Positions 55,501 through 57,072 of a stretch of 64,000 nucleotides of DNA are shown here, in pieces. The notes under the pieces are model-generated. The model saw only the letters and a list, made by a program, of their open reading frames with translations, ran no database searches and was not told where the DNA came from. The DNA lies in the NCBI GenBank assembly GCA_004352715.1, contig SCFE01000006.1:533081-597080 (forward strand). Direction: 5' to 3'. The position numbers and the translations under genes were made by a program. The DNA comes from Hofstenia miamia (lineage: Eukaryota; Xenacoelomorpha; Acoela). How positions within the stretch are numbered: the stretch's first letter is position 1; every line of letters begins with the position of its first letter.

Positions 55501-56450
55501 CAAGATAAGCACTTGAAGTTTTCCAGTATTAAAATCGCATTACATGTAAACAGCTCAATCACATAACACTGAAAATAGGGAGTAGCCGCACAGCTAAGAT
55601 GGGTTATATATAAAAACATGAAAAACTGTGGTTTTAGAAGCTTTTTAAAACGCTATTTTTCAGAAATCAAAATTTTTTGACAATGCCAAGCGAAGAATGT
55701 AGATATTTTTCTATTTACATCGAAAAATCTTCACATTATGCACAGTGCAGAATAAGCTGTTAAAAATTATGAATCTATTACTGTACTTGAAAAATGGAAT
55801 GTAAAACACTGGCGGAATTAGACATGCTTCCAATGCCAAATTATTGAGAATAAAGGCTCTTAACTGAAAAACGACTTTTGGCATACCGAGATACTTCATC
55901 CATTAAATCAAAATGTGAATACTTAAAAATAACATACATAATTTGTTTTATGAACAAGTTTATTAGGCTCTCGTCAATATTTTCTAATAAGAAATTTGCC
56001 TCATTTTTTGAAATTTTATTGCTTTTTTCATATATTTTTAAAAAAAATAACTAAGAAATTATTTTAATAACGACATCTAAACACATACTTAAGATCAACA
56101 CAGGCATAAGATAGATAAGATAGCTTAGCCTTTCTTTTCATTACGAAGCAGAAACTGATTTTGAGAAAGTTATAGATATTTCTGCTCTTAAAAATCCTCG
56201 CAGAATCACTTTCAGAATATTTTTCATGAATGAACATATTATTTTGTAGTGAATTTGTATAAAATTGTGTGTTATTCATACATTTATGGCTGCAATTAAA
56301 ACGTCTAAAGGTAGAAGAACACTACATATGTAAATACATAGCGAAAAATATGTCTAGCAAATTAAACTATTTACCAATATTCACTGGAATCGTCCATTTC
56401 ATCTGGAGTAATATCTGGAGAATCGTCATCAAACGAATGCGCGACGATAT
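1313..56450 (-). CDS. TBC1D5: TBC1D5-like Rab GTPase-activating protein gene (multi-exon, start exon not found)
   Basis: This is a gene-level entry for a split gene whose exons are listed separately. Family members are TBC-domain GAPs that act on Rab7 and bind retromer on endosomes and autophagosomes. About 410-430 residues were recovered. They follow human TBC1D5 in order from the segment just before the TBC domain (SSEYW then NEFNALFV), through RFRSIVWK, IEQDVVRTFP, YKQ/GMHELLGP, EHDAY, HIFGIRWLRLMFSREF and WDGVFA, to the end of the domain. The RT arginine finger and the YxQ glutamine finger are both kept, so the GAP is probably catalytically competent. Every core junction is phase-consistent. 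The C-terminal tail appears far shorter than in the roughly 800-residue vertebrate protein, unless tail exons were missed. The start exon and promoter were not located. The gene is over 55 kb long because of transposon-filled introns. Exon assignment is by eye, without transcript data. Confidence 0.85.
1502..1554 (-). CDS. TBC1D5: candidate terminal exon A
   Basis: Behind the acceptor TAATTTTAG, two bases complete a Val codon, then VAPIGFRPPEYLKFRE and TGA follow. The phase fits the preceding exon. The stop overlaps a donor-like GTGAG, but splicing there gives a phase that does not fit the next candidate exon. No homology was recognised. Confidence 0.35.
1588..1690. repeat. hairpin repeat related to 34.2 kb
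   Basis: CCATTGAGGCGTGTC and its exact reverse complement GACACGCCTCAATGG flank a 21-nt loop. The left arm and following sequence (AAACCCATTGAGGCGTGTC, then GAAAGAGGAGCAC) resemble 34206-34315 (AAACTCATTGAAGCGTGTC, then GAAAGAAGAGACT). The two are probably copies of one dispersed element. Confidence 0.5.
2028..2148 (-). CDS. TBC1D5: TBC1D5-like exon, basic/serine-rich tail
   Basis: The 121-bp exon is phase 0 in and phase 1 out. It encodes LPNKAKMTASLQSLIGFD, then RSPTKKKVTPRSRSFFNLSSSF. The acceptor is GTCGTTGCAG and the donor is GTTAGTTTTT. It is low complexity and basic, like the disordered region after the TBC domain in TBC1D5 (NINKVSNSLINFGRK). It follows the preceding exon in frame. Homology is weak, so the call rests mainly on splice sites, phase and coding appearance. 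Confidence 0.6.
2417..2428 (-). CDS. TBC1D5: possible 12-nt microexon (tentative)
   Basis: The four-codon candidate GCA ACT CAA AAG (ATQK) lies between a strong pyrimidine-rich acceptor (TTCTTTTTCTAG) and a consensus donor (GTATGTC). It is phase 0 on both sides, so it would insert in frame between the LANPK exon and the next exon. Such short matches occur by chance. Confidence 0.3.
3029..3135 (-). CDS. TBC1D5: TBC1D5-like exon, end of TBC domain
   Basis: The 107-bp exon encodes LLNSDSNACLRILLKHPK, then NLKVHIVLTSALHLANPK. It corresponds to ALISSNYQTCLGLLMHYP...LFLRDPK of the human protein. The acceptor is CTCTTTAG and the donor is GTAAGTTTT (phase 0). The intron before it is almost 9.7 kb. 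Confidence 0.9.
3652..3890. other. assembly gap inside (TA)n
   Basis: A run of 239 N is flanked on both sides by (TA)n. Any ORF across it is an artefact. Confidence 0.99.
4536..4600. mobile_element. hAT-end-like fragment
   Basis: The stretch GCAACTGGCGGTTCGCGGGC followed by CACAATCCAGCCCGCC resembles the GC-rich subterminal hairpins of hAT elements (CAACxxGCGGxxCGCGGGCC type). No transposase was found beside it and the partner end was not identified. Confidence 0.35.
5828..6310 (+). repeat. direct repeat copy 1: TATA-like block, short ORFs, hairpins
   Basis: This copy aligns with 12203-12690 in the same orientation. In order it holds ATATTGCGCAAC, a TATAAATACTC box (5850-5860), an ATG at 5890 with a 23-codon ORF (MLHYTVWKWVV...), a TAA, and then in the same frame a second open stretch ending SINSVYGTSRCVHIRLKHNR and TAA. 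An 87-bp core (5983-6069) is identical in both copies. The core contains TATAAAC-TCC-GTTTATG, and GGTGTGTGCACAT can pair with ATGTACACACC. CACAGGTTTAATCTGTG follows. It may be a transposon-like repeat, a structured RNA gene or a tiny peptide gene; I cannot decide. Confidence 0.75.
5890..5961 (+). CDS. possible short ORF in repeat copy 1
   Basis: The 23-residue ORF MLHYTVWKWVVISQRIDYFL, ending KFK, starts 40 nt after a TATA-like box. The matching ORF in copy 2 begins MLFHTVWKWVV. Three of the differences in the first 11 codons are synonymous and the two ORFs differ in length by exactly one codon. This is weak evidence for coding, and the function is unknown. Confidence 0.25.
   Translation: MLHYTVWKWVVISQRIDYFLKFK
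9590..10260 (+). pseudogene. ZBED5-type hAT transposase remnant
   Basis: Across frames on the plus strand I read HRCLHGRAL, FVKASATNTRLF, LVFDIREEMRK, then EFHLTLAYLVGILKSLNSES and LAKLELWQSVVKKINASHFP. These follow the order CIxHRxAL, NFIKxxPLNxRLF, AYLADIFxxLNxLN and KLxLWxxxV...FP of ZBED5/SCAND3-like domesticated hAT transposases. Stops and frameshifts are numerous. A minus-strand open frame over 9917-10207 is antisense to this and is not treated as a gene. Confidence 0.55.
11150..11445 (-). repeat. dispersed relative of the 266-bp satellite unit and its right flank
   Basis: Read on the minus strand this matches the last satellite unit and flank at about 42760-43050. Shared blocks include TTTAACCCTATC, TTTTTTCAC, TATTCATCAC, AAGAGAACAAAAA, CTGACGTCA, ACCACAACAACGCTAATATT and ACACATTGAGAAA, in the same order. 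It carries only one unit, with no tandem amplification. Confidence 0.75.
11538..11674. mobile_element. MITE-like foldback element
   Basis: TTAGACCATGTGATTGAT near the left side and the reverse complement of the right side (GGTTAGACTATGTGATTGGT) form terminal inverted repeats about 135 bp apart. A third, internal copy (GGTTAGACGTGTGATT, 11611) can also pair with the right end. No coding capacity is visible. The target duplication is unclear. Confidence 0.5.
12203..12690 (+). repeat. direct repeat copy 2: TATA-like block, short ORFs, hairpins
   Basis: This is the partner of 5828-6310. ATATTGCGCAAC, TATAAATACTC (12224-12234), an ATG at 12268 with a 22-codon ORF (MLFHTVWKWVV...), TAA, and the same second in-frame stretch are present. 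The 87-bp core at 12358-12444 is identical to copy 1. CCATAAAC-TCC-GTTTATGG and CACAGGTTTAACCTGTG are perfect hairpins here. The sequence flanking the core differs substantially from copy 1. Confidence 0.75.
12268..12336 (+). CDS. possible short ORF in repeat copy 2
   Basis: A 22-residue ORF (MLFHTVWKWVVSLQQCHQQP, then VF) lies 44 nt after a TATA-like box and is the counterpart of the ORF at 5890. The two diverge completely after WKWVV, which argues against a strongly constrained product. Confidence 0.25.
   Translation: MLFHTVWKWVVSLQQCHQQPVF
12832..12974 (-). CDS. TBC1D5: TBC1D5-like exon, RWLRLMFSREF...WDGVFA
   Basis: The 143-bp exon encodes RWLRLMFSREFGLIEVLRLW, then DGVFAYSSNLNLINYIFI and AILILQRKE. 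This is the most conserved TBC segment (RWVRLLFGREFPLQDLLVVWDALFA in human). It starts with the A that completes Ile from the previous exon and ends with C, completed to CTC (Leu) by the next exon. The acceptor is GTTTTAG and the donor is GTAAGATTT. Confidence 0.93.
14508..14672 (+). repeat. 165-bp duplicate left of assembly gap
   Basis: These 165 bp are repeated exactly at 14694-14858, on the other side of a 21-N gap (14673-14693). Exact identity abutting a gap is the usual sign of overlapping contig ends that were not merged. Confidence 0.9.
14673..14693. other. assembly gap (21 N)
   Basis: The gap lies between two identical 165-bp copies, so the true sequence probably has one copy and no gap. 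Confidence 0.95.
14760..15204 (+). pseudogene. Tc1/mariner transposase C-terminal remnant
   Basis: Reading frames give MLWGALSNS, GTINSKTYRKIVLEF, WILEQDGATPHTS, then after a frameshift PKSQDINPMKTVWTILKNF and ISKGLANNGKFVKT. EQDGATPHTS is the second catalytic Asp motif. QDINPMKTVW matches PDLNPIENVW, but the third catalytic Glu is replaced by Lys. The N-terminal DNA-binding half is missing and no terminal repeats were found. It is inactive. Confidence 0.75.
16742..16836 (+). repeat. three TTTTAAGGTCAATT repeats
   Basis: ATTTTAAGGTCAATT occurs near 16744, 16787 and 16821, spaced about 43 and 34 bp apart with otherwise different spacers. AAGGTCA is the extended half-site bound by monomeric nuclear receptors of the ERR/FTZ-F1 type. 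Whether it is functional here is unknown. Confidence 0.4.
17932..17978. repeat. GC-rich foldback, possible hAT-type MITE end
   Basis: CAGTGGCGTCAAACC is followed by GGGGGCTTAAGCCCCACTG. The ends are inverted (CAGTGG/CCACTG) and the centre GGGGCTTAAGCCCC is palindromic. Related G-run sequences occur at 17425, 34888, 39515 and 59145. Confidence 0.35.
19774..19919 (-). CDS. TBC1D5: TBC1D5-like exon, DPDVYAHLNKNDIQPHIFG
   Basis: The 146-bp exon is read from FRRMDSPCDSNSAVVRF to HDPDVYAHLNKNDIQPHIFG and ends with AT of a split Ile codon. It matches the family segment HDIELYMHLNRLEIAPQIYG. An in-frame TAG just before the exon pins the acceptor (ATCCTAG). The donor is GTATGCG. A longer open frame on the same strand is a shadow in a different frame. 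Confidence 0.9.
19920..23541 (-). other. intron of the TBC1D5-like gene, nothing recognised
   Basis: I see no transposon, RNA gene or further exon here. Two minus-strand ORFs (20940-21215, 21405-21611) were tested as exons and do not fit in phase or homology. Confidence 0.6.
23542..23623 (-). CDS. TBC1D5: TBC1D5-like exon, FVQLMKSAGVWF
   Basis: The 82-bp exon completes the Tyr codon of EHDAY and encodes ILFVQLMKSAGVWF, then QYDESFFRQIKAK. It matches VFSQLMETAEPWF in human TBC1D5. The acceptor is TTTGTTTAG and the donor is GTAATTAAT in phase 0. It is separated from the previous exon by about 9.6 kb of transposon debris. Confidence 0.88.
25190..26420 (+). pseudogene. BED-finger hAT transposase remnant
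   Basis: The start reads RRSAVWSSIYF followed by GRTSNLTRYVDWYMKG, matching a BED zinc finger (SAVWxxF...GTSNLxxHLxxxH). Next come NFFENEFRNLLQAFV, then an open stretch (25713-26024) with MWRDAYRKISFIDLNSFW and ESHRRSNIEMLISQILEEYD, the hAT W(T)DxYRKxSFI and ESHTGxNI motifs. A faint PSTTC-to-LKIDPDCD-like tail follows. Frameshifts and stops separate the blocks. The ends and target duplication were not identified. Confidence 0.7.
27335..27450 (-). pseudogene. hAT C-terminal dimerisation fragment
   Basis: On the minus strand ETVSERAFSATGMTITERQC then NLVRYMSMNVCLR and a stop match the hAT dimerisation region (SERxFSxxGxxxTxRRxxLxxxxxxxLxFL). It is opposite in strand to the hAT remnant at 25.2-26.4 kb, so it derives from another insertion. 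Confidence 0.65.
28485..28670 (+). other. unassigned open stretch left of the Tc1 element
   Basis: The frame LVLNGYGLIESCLRNLVEDH is open for 61 codons and continues past a stop with PPVQYWNGWDSKYARNLKLD. I do not recognise it. It ends about 160 bp before the Tc1 left terminus and may be older repeat debris. Confidence 0.2.
28834..30166 (+). mobile_element. Tc1-type transposon, complete but frameshifted
   Basis: The element is 1.33 kb. The left end is CAGGGGTCGACAGAATTATAG and, reverse-complemented, the right end is CAAGGGTCGACAAAATTATAG. TIRs run about 29 bp and the element is flanked by the TA target dinucleotide at 28832-28833 and 30167-30168. The transposase lies between, on the plus strand. 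Ends and coding order are intact, but the reading frame is broken, so it cannot encode its own transposase. Confidence 0.92.
29054..30007 (+). pseudogene. Tc1-type transposase, frameshifted
   Basis: The start MPNKRREVSKLKRSQI leads to a helix-turn-helix (THKEIAEAVGVSRPTVTKIL) and a second DNA-binding segment (HGGIPNLSIRTIQRRLREKF). The frame breaks near 29457, before the first catalytic Asp region. It resumes at PPSIMVWGCFSYSQRG, breaks again near 29713, and ends WPGNSPDLNPIENLWNYMKD with the catalytic Glu kept, then RRIEQTIRAKGYPTKY. The C-terminal AKGxPTKY ending is typical of Tc1 transposases. Confidence 0.9.
30309..30380 (+). ncRNA. weak tRNA-like segment (box A/box B spacing)
   Basis: TTAGTTAGTGTAGAAGCATT resembles a tRNA D-arm/box A (TAGCTCAGTTGGTAGAGCATT type). 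About 44 nt later, AGATTCAATCC resembles box B. The acceptor and T stems do not pair, so at best this is a tRNA-derived relic or SINE head. Confidence 0.25.
30533..31497 (+). mobile_element. decayed hAT element with 8-bp target duplication
   Basis: CTTAAATT lies immediately outside both ends. The left end reads AAGGCTAACGATTC and the right end, reverse-complemented, reads AAGGCTGTACGATTC. Subterminal AATCGAATCGAA-like repeats occur on both sides. Near the right end a plus-strand frame gives RNDMLAELRLYLGYWKDRKT then VYPNCLLRHVLSSEIL, matching the hAT C-terminal YL...YWK...YPxLxxLAxxxLxIP. The element is short (0.96 kb) and has lost most of the transposase. A 5S-like segment lies inside. Confidence 0.65.
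30756..30836 (+). ncRNA. 5S rRNA-like sequence (pseudogene or 5S-derived SINE head)
   Basis: GACCATATCACGTT, then GATCACCGAAG, then AAGCAACGTTGAG and GGTTAGTATTTGG follow 5S rRNA with the same spacing. From GACCAT to TTTGG there are 76 nt, equal to the corresponding 5S interval. The box A/IE/box C promoter region is largely present. The first few bases and the last third (after about position 82) are missing or unrecognisable. The wording CATATCACGTT and AAGCAACGTTGAG is closest to nematode 5S as I recall it. Confidence 0.75.
32604..33194 (+). mobile_element. Tc1-type internal-deletion derivative (591 bp)
   Basis: Near-perfect TIRs of about 30 bp (CATGCTGGCTATTGAAATAG, then AATCACTAG) sit between TA dinucleotides at 32602-32603 and 33195-33196. 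Inside, only the C-terminal third of a transposase remains: SPWPGSSPDLNPIEIYWAMI, then after a frameshift HRNRIESMPARIATVLAARG and GPTKY. It keeps the DLNPIE catalytic Glu but lacks the DNA-binding domain and the other catalytic residues, so it is non-autonomous. Confidence 0.9.
33260..33402 (-). CDS. TBC1D5: TBC1D5-like exon, GMHE...EHDAY
   Basis: The 143-bp exon encodes GMHELLGPLLYVLAADHN, then a variable stretch, then NHEFLEHDA plus two bases of a split Tyr codon. QGMHELLAP and EHDAY are signature segments of TBC1D5. The acceptor is TATTTTTAG and the donor is GTAAGTTTG (consensus). The frame is phase 0 in and phase 2 out, matching both neighbours. Confidence 0.92.
34163..34201. repeat. (TA)n microsatellite
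   Basis: About 19 TA units. It directly borders the hairpin-family repeat at 34206. Confidence 0.95.
34206..34330. repeat. second copy of the 1.6-kb hairpin repeat family
   Basis: AAACTCATTGAAGCGTGTC and the following 90 bp resemble 1585-1690 at scattered positions. The opposing arm that makes the hairpin at 1.6 kb is not conserved here (AGAGGTCGCAGGG in its place). Confidence 0.4.
34587..34650 (-). CDS. TBC1D5: TBC1D5-like exon with catalytic YxQ motif
   Basis: The 64-bp exon encodes KVMKDILIVYSQEYEDISYK, ending in Q. The closing Y-K-Q is the TBC glutamine-finger motif, and the intron falls directly after the catalytic glutamine. The acceptor is CCACTTTAG. The exon must end at CAG followed by GCAGGT to keep frame with the next exon (GMHE...). 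This makes a second GC-AG intron. Using the GT four bases further on would shift the frame into a stop. Confidence 0.88.
35317..36655 (-). mobile_element. full-length mariner-type transposon with intact transposase
   Basis: CATAATTAACACTACAACTT at 35327-35346 is exactly inverted at 36613-36632. Both sit just inside CAGAG/CTCTG, and a TA precedes the left CAGAG. The right side has extra bases between CTCTG and the inner repeat, so the outermost boundary is approximate. The element lies in the same orientation as the host gene, inside its intron. Confidence 0.85.
35440..36465 (-). CDS. mariner-type (IS630-Tc1-mariner) transposase, intact
   Basis: The 341-codon uninterrupted frame has the usual mariner length. 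N-terminal helix-turn-helix segments are APARSTVQNLIDKFHTTGSV and TTAISRRTNISQASVHRILT. The DDD catalytic core shows ILWTDEAHFHLNGEV (first Asp), IFQQDGATPHTATI (second Asp) and WPARSPDLNGCDFWLWGYLK (third Asp of CDFW). I count 42 residues between the second and third Asp, longer than classical DD34D mariner and near the DD41D families. DLNG replaces the usual DLNP. The start Met is the first in frame, about 150 bp inside the terminal repeat. The lack of stops or frameshifts sets it apart from every other transposon here and suggests a recent arrival. Confidence 0.93.
   Translation of the reverse strand: MWKSITDAIRKFCTIRKLKKTQHAPARSTVQNLIDKFHTTGSVADLQRSGRSSLAEARVPVVQQAVEQHDGRISTTAISRRTNISQASVHRILTQQLKLHPYRIQLVHALTDADKQTRIDFATEMIQRNTQFPGFIENILWTDEAHFHLNGEVNTWNCRIWASENPHEHFEQPLWSPKITVWAGFNSKFILKPYFFEEHDETVTVTSQRYCQMLDQHVVPQLKARRSFSRTIFQQDGATPHTATITKDFLRRNFGEDRVISRGFCSSWPARSPDLNGCDFWLWGYLKASVYAYPYPATLNELKERIKQCFDRIPNDMLEATVASFIPRLELCVTRNGGHLV
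36837..37427 (+). repeat. recurring GTGACTCGCGTGACA motif with ~185-bp spacing
   Basis: GTGACTCGCGTGACA starts at 36837, 37015, 37223 and 37410, with a variant TGTGACTGATGTGACA at 37201. Spacings 178, 186 and 209 (or 187 from the last exact copy) cluster near 185 bp. The sequence between copies is mostly unrelated. The motif is a direct repeat of GTGAC separated by TCGC and is CpG-bearing in a CpG-poor setting. Confidence 0.75.
38930..39425 (+). pseudogene. ZMYM1-like hAT transposase C-terminal remnant
   Basis: Reading frames give DVPYAKLKYQL, a weak VYAGALTFGASTS region, and then KLLEAAFSTLARVFTTLKIV followed by IKNSTLYVTIQ. This matches the hAT C-terminal SxAExSFSxLxRIKTYLRST segment found in ZMYM1/TTF-type hAT relatives. 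Stops are frequent. Flanking AGCCCCATTAA repeats (39520-39580 and 34930) may belong to its ends. Confidence 0.45.
39589..40583. repeat. cluster of (TA)n microsatellites
   Basis: TA tracts lie at about 39589-39620, 39719-39739, 40001-40044, 40230-40252 and 40555-40583. ORFs reading YIYIYI across them are artefacts. Confidence 0.9.
40760..42890 (+). repeat. tandem array, 8 copies of a 266-bp unit
   Basis: Units start (ACAATCAG) at 40760, 41026, 41292, 41558, 41824, 42090, 42356 and 42622, always 266 bp apart. The inner units look identical. The first unit has one visible change (AATGAACTA for AATGTACTA). The last has several (TTGACTCG, TATCGCGG, TTCAATTTT, CATGTAATC, AGTTGTC). Divergence limited to the edge units is expected when unequal exchange homogenises the middle. 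A 72-codon ORF in the last unit is incidental. A single-copy relative lies at 11150-11445. Confidence 0.97.
42909..42940. promoter_or_regulatory. paired CTGACGTC sites right of the array
   Basis: CTGACGTCACAATG is followed by TTCTGACGTC. TGACGTCA is the CREB/ATF palindrome. One site is also kept in the dispersed relative near 11280, so it belongs to the repeat. Function is not shown. Confidence 0.3.
43120..43215 (+). repeat. dispersed repeat with terminal hairpin, copy 1
   Basis: TTCTTGCTAAGAACAATTTA, GGAAAAGTAAAA and TATTTCTCAAAGGGGTGCT match 48950-49065 read on the other strand. Each ends in a short hairpin: here GGGGTGCT...AGCACACCCC, there GGAGTGCT...AGCACTCC. Confidence 0.55.
44025..44423 (+). 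CDS. small cysteine-rich secreted or membrane protein
   Basis: The single-exon ORF encodes 132 residues from the first ATG (44025); a TTG upstream is not taken as the start. MLSIAHISLTILFLECCTC is a signal-peptide-like hydrophobic start. Residues about 15-80 are very cysteine-rich (CLPNCKEKCCKN, LPYCCKN, YCAENSDCESKYCCVLEKKC), with many CC pairs as in small disulphide-knotted extracellular domains. Near the C-terminus ISMVLLGIFISITCLIVY is a strong transmembrane segment, followed by a short tail (QKVERVSFEVWKE). This predicts a type I membrane protein or secreted precursor. AATAAA overlaps the stop and another follows at 44462. It sits antisense inside an intron of the TBC1D5-like gene. The family was not recognised. 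Confidence 0.65.
   Translation: MLSIAHISLTILFLECCTCEINFFCLPNCKEKCCKNMFGLPYCCKNVNPEISAKYCAENSDCESKYCCVLEKKCCGLLCYISQIFKSLLEPFGGPKISMVLLGIFISITCLIVYRCCLYQKVERVSFEVWKE
44665..44691. repeat. (ATT)n microsatellite
   Basis: About nine ATT units. Confidence 0.95.
45504..45604 (-). CDS. TBC1D5: TBC1D5-like exon with catalytic arginine finger
   Basis: The 101-bp exon encodes YTSIQHSEELLRDIEQDV, then VRTFPDYDFFQDSSI plus two bases. IEQDVVRT fits the TBC motif IxxDxxRT exactly. The arginine is the catalytic finger that inserts into the Rab nucleotide site. The acceptor is CATTTTAG. The donor is GTAACTT in phase 2, and the split AG/A codon (Arg) is completed by the next exon. Agreement with human ELRSMIEQDVKRTFPEMQFF is unmistakable. 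Confidence 0.92.
45698..45742 (-). CDS. TBC1D5: possible small TBC1D5-like exon (tentative)
   Basis: The candidate 45-bp exon is phase 0 on both sides. It lies behind a good acceptor (ATACATTTCAG) and encodes DLFIGSRLLFNFSKF. Placed between its neighbours, it restores the exact residue spacing seen in human TBC1D5 between DLMINNPL and the IEQDV motif. It would need another GC donor (GCGTGAG), giving an intron of about 90 nt. Resemblance to the family is weak beyond DL-I, so it may be chance. Confidence 0.35.
46644..47111 (+). CDS. unassigned ORF, possibly transposon debris
   Basis: A 155-codon open frame (MNSRIIIIPKHVSQKIIF...) is unusual in length for this AT-rich DNA. It is rich in Lys/Arg/Gln and has no signal peptide or clear domain. 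Its end, QSNPQLIGFAHFFLASS, faintly resembles the hAT YPxLAxxAxxxLxxPASS segment. It lies between weakly similar GC-richer flanks (46135 and 47640), so it may be the decayed core of a hAT element. I cannot name it. Confidence 0.3.
   Translation: MNSRIIIIPKHVSQKIIFSAPKLKTKRDNKIHFISKITHLYALINKQVIMYARISRQNKKCLSNTKCKRRTNKFAIDACQYGSSVTSLHAPQKHLNTELIQVQCIQQNSLSILYNHIYFHFLLDHCRGQISCAKQLLQSNPQLIGFAHFFLASSH
48458..48547 (-). CDS. TBC1D5: TBC1D5-like exon, TBC domain
   Basis: The 90-bp exon is phase 0 at both ends. It encodes IFLGTLTHNYRQWKEL, then SKFSRQHYSALKEK, matching the WKLFLCVLP...QW region of human TBC1D5. The acceptor is AATTTAG, preceded by the 43-nt GC-AG intron, and the donor is GTAAGAC. 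An in-frame TAG immediately before the exon fixes the acceptor. Confidence 0.85.
48591..48705 (-). CDS. TBC1D5: TBC1D5-like exon, start of TBC domain
   Basis: The 115-bp exon follows the acceptor ATTTTAG. It encodes NEFNALFVTDAQECLRHI, then NDLAFNGELHTIRFRSIVWK. The final part is the characteristic start of the TBC domain (G-x-L-R-x-x-RFRSIxWK in TBC1D5). The next base pair at the donor is GC, not GT: the exon ends AAA and the intron starts GCAATACTT. That intron is only 43 nt long and holds a TACTAAT branch-point-like sequence before its TTTAG end. Reading through instead gives an in-frame stop after a few codons, whereas splicing continues the conserved protein, so the GC donor is favoured. 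Confidence 0.85.
48900..49065 (-). repeat. dispersed repeat with terminal hairpin, copy 2
   Basis: This is the reverse-strand partner of 43120-43215. The hairpin GGAGTGCT-GAGGA-AGCACTCC (48951-48971) is perfect. Adjacent TTAATCCTATCTCG also resembles the TTTAACCCTATC block of the satellite unit. Confidence 0.5.
50461..50697 (+). pseudogene. hAT transposase, N-terminal BED zinc finger part
   Basis: The ATG at 50461 starts MSCFSCMASSSKKPRYDELF. The BED finger is YCKQKNCSASYKWGRKSGTS followed by HPLQHYKEKHTKE: two Cys, the conserved aromatic and GTS, then two His. The next segment, ENQSSLSDFLG, is the usual linker before the catalytic region. The frame runs into the LINE tail, which adds an artificial run of Asn codons. 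Confidence 0.88.
50698..53352 (-). mobile_element. 5'-truncated non-LTR retrotransposon (LINE) inside the hAT
   Basis: The element is inserted in the opposite orientation to the hAT. Its 3' end (low coordinate) has a very short 3' UTR, an AATAAA-containing AAATAAAGTCATTG and an (ATT)n tail (50698-50719), as in CR1/Jockey-group LINEs. The 5' end is truncated within the endonuclease domain near 53352. An exact target duplication could not be defined. Confidence 0.9.
50772..53352 (-). CDS. LINE ORF2 fragment: endonuclease C-terminus plus reverse transcriptase
   Basis: The frame stays open from the truncated 5' edge (VVLSDHIVSLLCVYNPPS) through at least 820 codons to a stop at 50772. The endonuclease end shows FLVCGDFNLPNVCW and KLSDHSFVSF. 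The reverse transcriptase shows SYRPIAILSRLSIIFERLVF, QHGNLPGRSTITNLL, IIFLDISKAFDRLP (motif A Asp), TSGAPQGSVFAVLFF (motif B), LLYVDDTAIF (motif C, catalytic YVDD) and HTHLGVQL. The type is CR1/Jockey-like. The sequence FAVLFFLVAINDLP departs from the usual LGPLLFLIFINDLP. It cannot be autonomous because the 5' end is missing, but the long clean frame points to a young insertion. Confidence 0.92.
53361..54550 (+). pseudogene. hAT transposase, catalytic and C-terminal part, broken
   Basis: The frame KRKYAVILCCAQHPLQFSFF, then VIKKKKRCLAIDGWRNQVTN (hAT D-W motif), breaks by frameshift at about 53660. It continues FDIIGIIGDNAPAQ (second Asp), breaks again before MKTVGDEALSIVRK, and then carries RRYVETRWNSIFEWL (RW motif). 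A stop splits SEA from VERVFSRHKSLHTKMRAQLN, the dimerisation region. The order and motifs are classical hAT. Confidence 0.9.
56375..56450 (-). CDS. TBC1D5: TBC1D5-like exon, N-terminal acidic segment
   Basis: The 76-bp exon has an acceptor ending TTCCTTGTAG and a donor GTAAAT. It encodes 24 full codons, IVAHSFDDDSPDITPDEM followed by DDSSEY, and ends with TG. The first G of the next exon completes TGG (Trp), giving SSEYW-NEFNALFV, which matches the KEWEELFV region of the family. It enters in phase 1, so at least one earlier coding exon with the start codon must lie upstream at higher coordinates. The acidic, serine-rich composition fits a disordered N-terminus. A plus-strand ORF overlapping it is a shadow. 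Confidence 0.7.
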
Positions 56451-56574
56451 CTACAAGGAAATATTAGACAACCATTGCATTTAAATCTACATTAAAATGT
56501 GCATTCAATGCCAAATTTACGCAGTGAGATGACAAATATCAATAGCCACTTGCAGTTACAAAAACAATAGGGAC

Positions 56575-57045
56575 CTGCGAGTACTCGAAATTTCAAGTCG
56601 AGTGGAGTACCAACCCCAACTCAACTCGAAATTTCAACATTAACAGATTTTGTGTCAGCTCGAGTCAACTCGAGTTTCTTGGTTTGACATTTAATAGTGC
56701 AGTGTATGTTTGCTTAATTAAAAACAATAATAAAATGTTCGAGAATTTTGCGTCTCAGAACTCGAGCAAATTTCGGCTCTCGAACAAACCAAAAGAAGCC
56801 AAGCCTACCCGAACGCGGCGTACTTGCGAGTCGAGAGAACTCGAACGCTAAGGACGTTTCTTCCATAGCGCATTTGCGATCAAAATTCATTCCGAGCAGA
56901 CGTGTTCGTTCATATTTACGTAAATCCAACTTTTTTACACTTTGCATCGTGTATTCGCCCCTAATCATGGGTCCAACGAAAAATTGTTTCGGTTTTCGAA
57001 CAGCCTTCTCGAACGGATTATATTCGATAACCGAGGTTTGACTGC
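56575..57045. repeat. TCGAG-rich repeat, possible transposon ends
   Basis: CGAGTACTCGAAATTTCAAG, ACTCGAAATTTC, CAGCTCGAGTCAACTCGAGTTTC and ACTCGAGC-like words cluster here. ORFs on both strands (56714-57097) cover the same DNA and neither shows a domain. It may be a decayed hAT-type element with TCGA-rich ends. Confidence 0.3.
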
Positions 57046-57070
57046 TTATATATATATATATATATATATA

Positions 57071-57072
57071 NN
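57071..57072. other. 2-N assembly gap between (TA)n and poly-C
   Basis: NN is flanked by a TA tract and a run of C. Confidence 0.95.

Larger units (their letters stand above)
48706..56374 (-). other. intron of the TBC1D5-like gene with nested transposons
   Basis: The hAT element (50.16-54.72 kb) with its LINE insertion fills more than half of this 7.7-kb intron. The flanks 49.1-50.1 and 54.8-56.3 kb are AT-rich, with no recognised gene. Confidence 0.65.
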
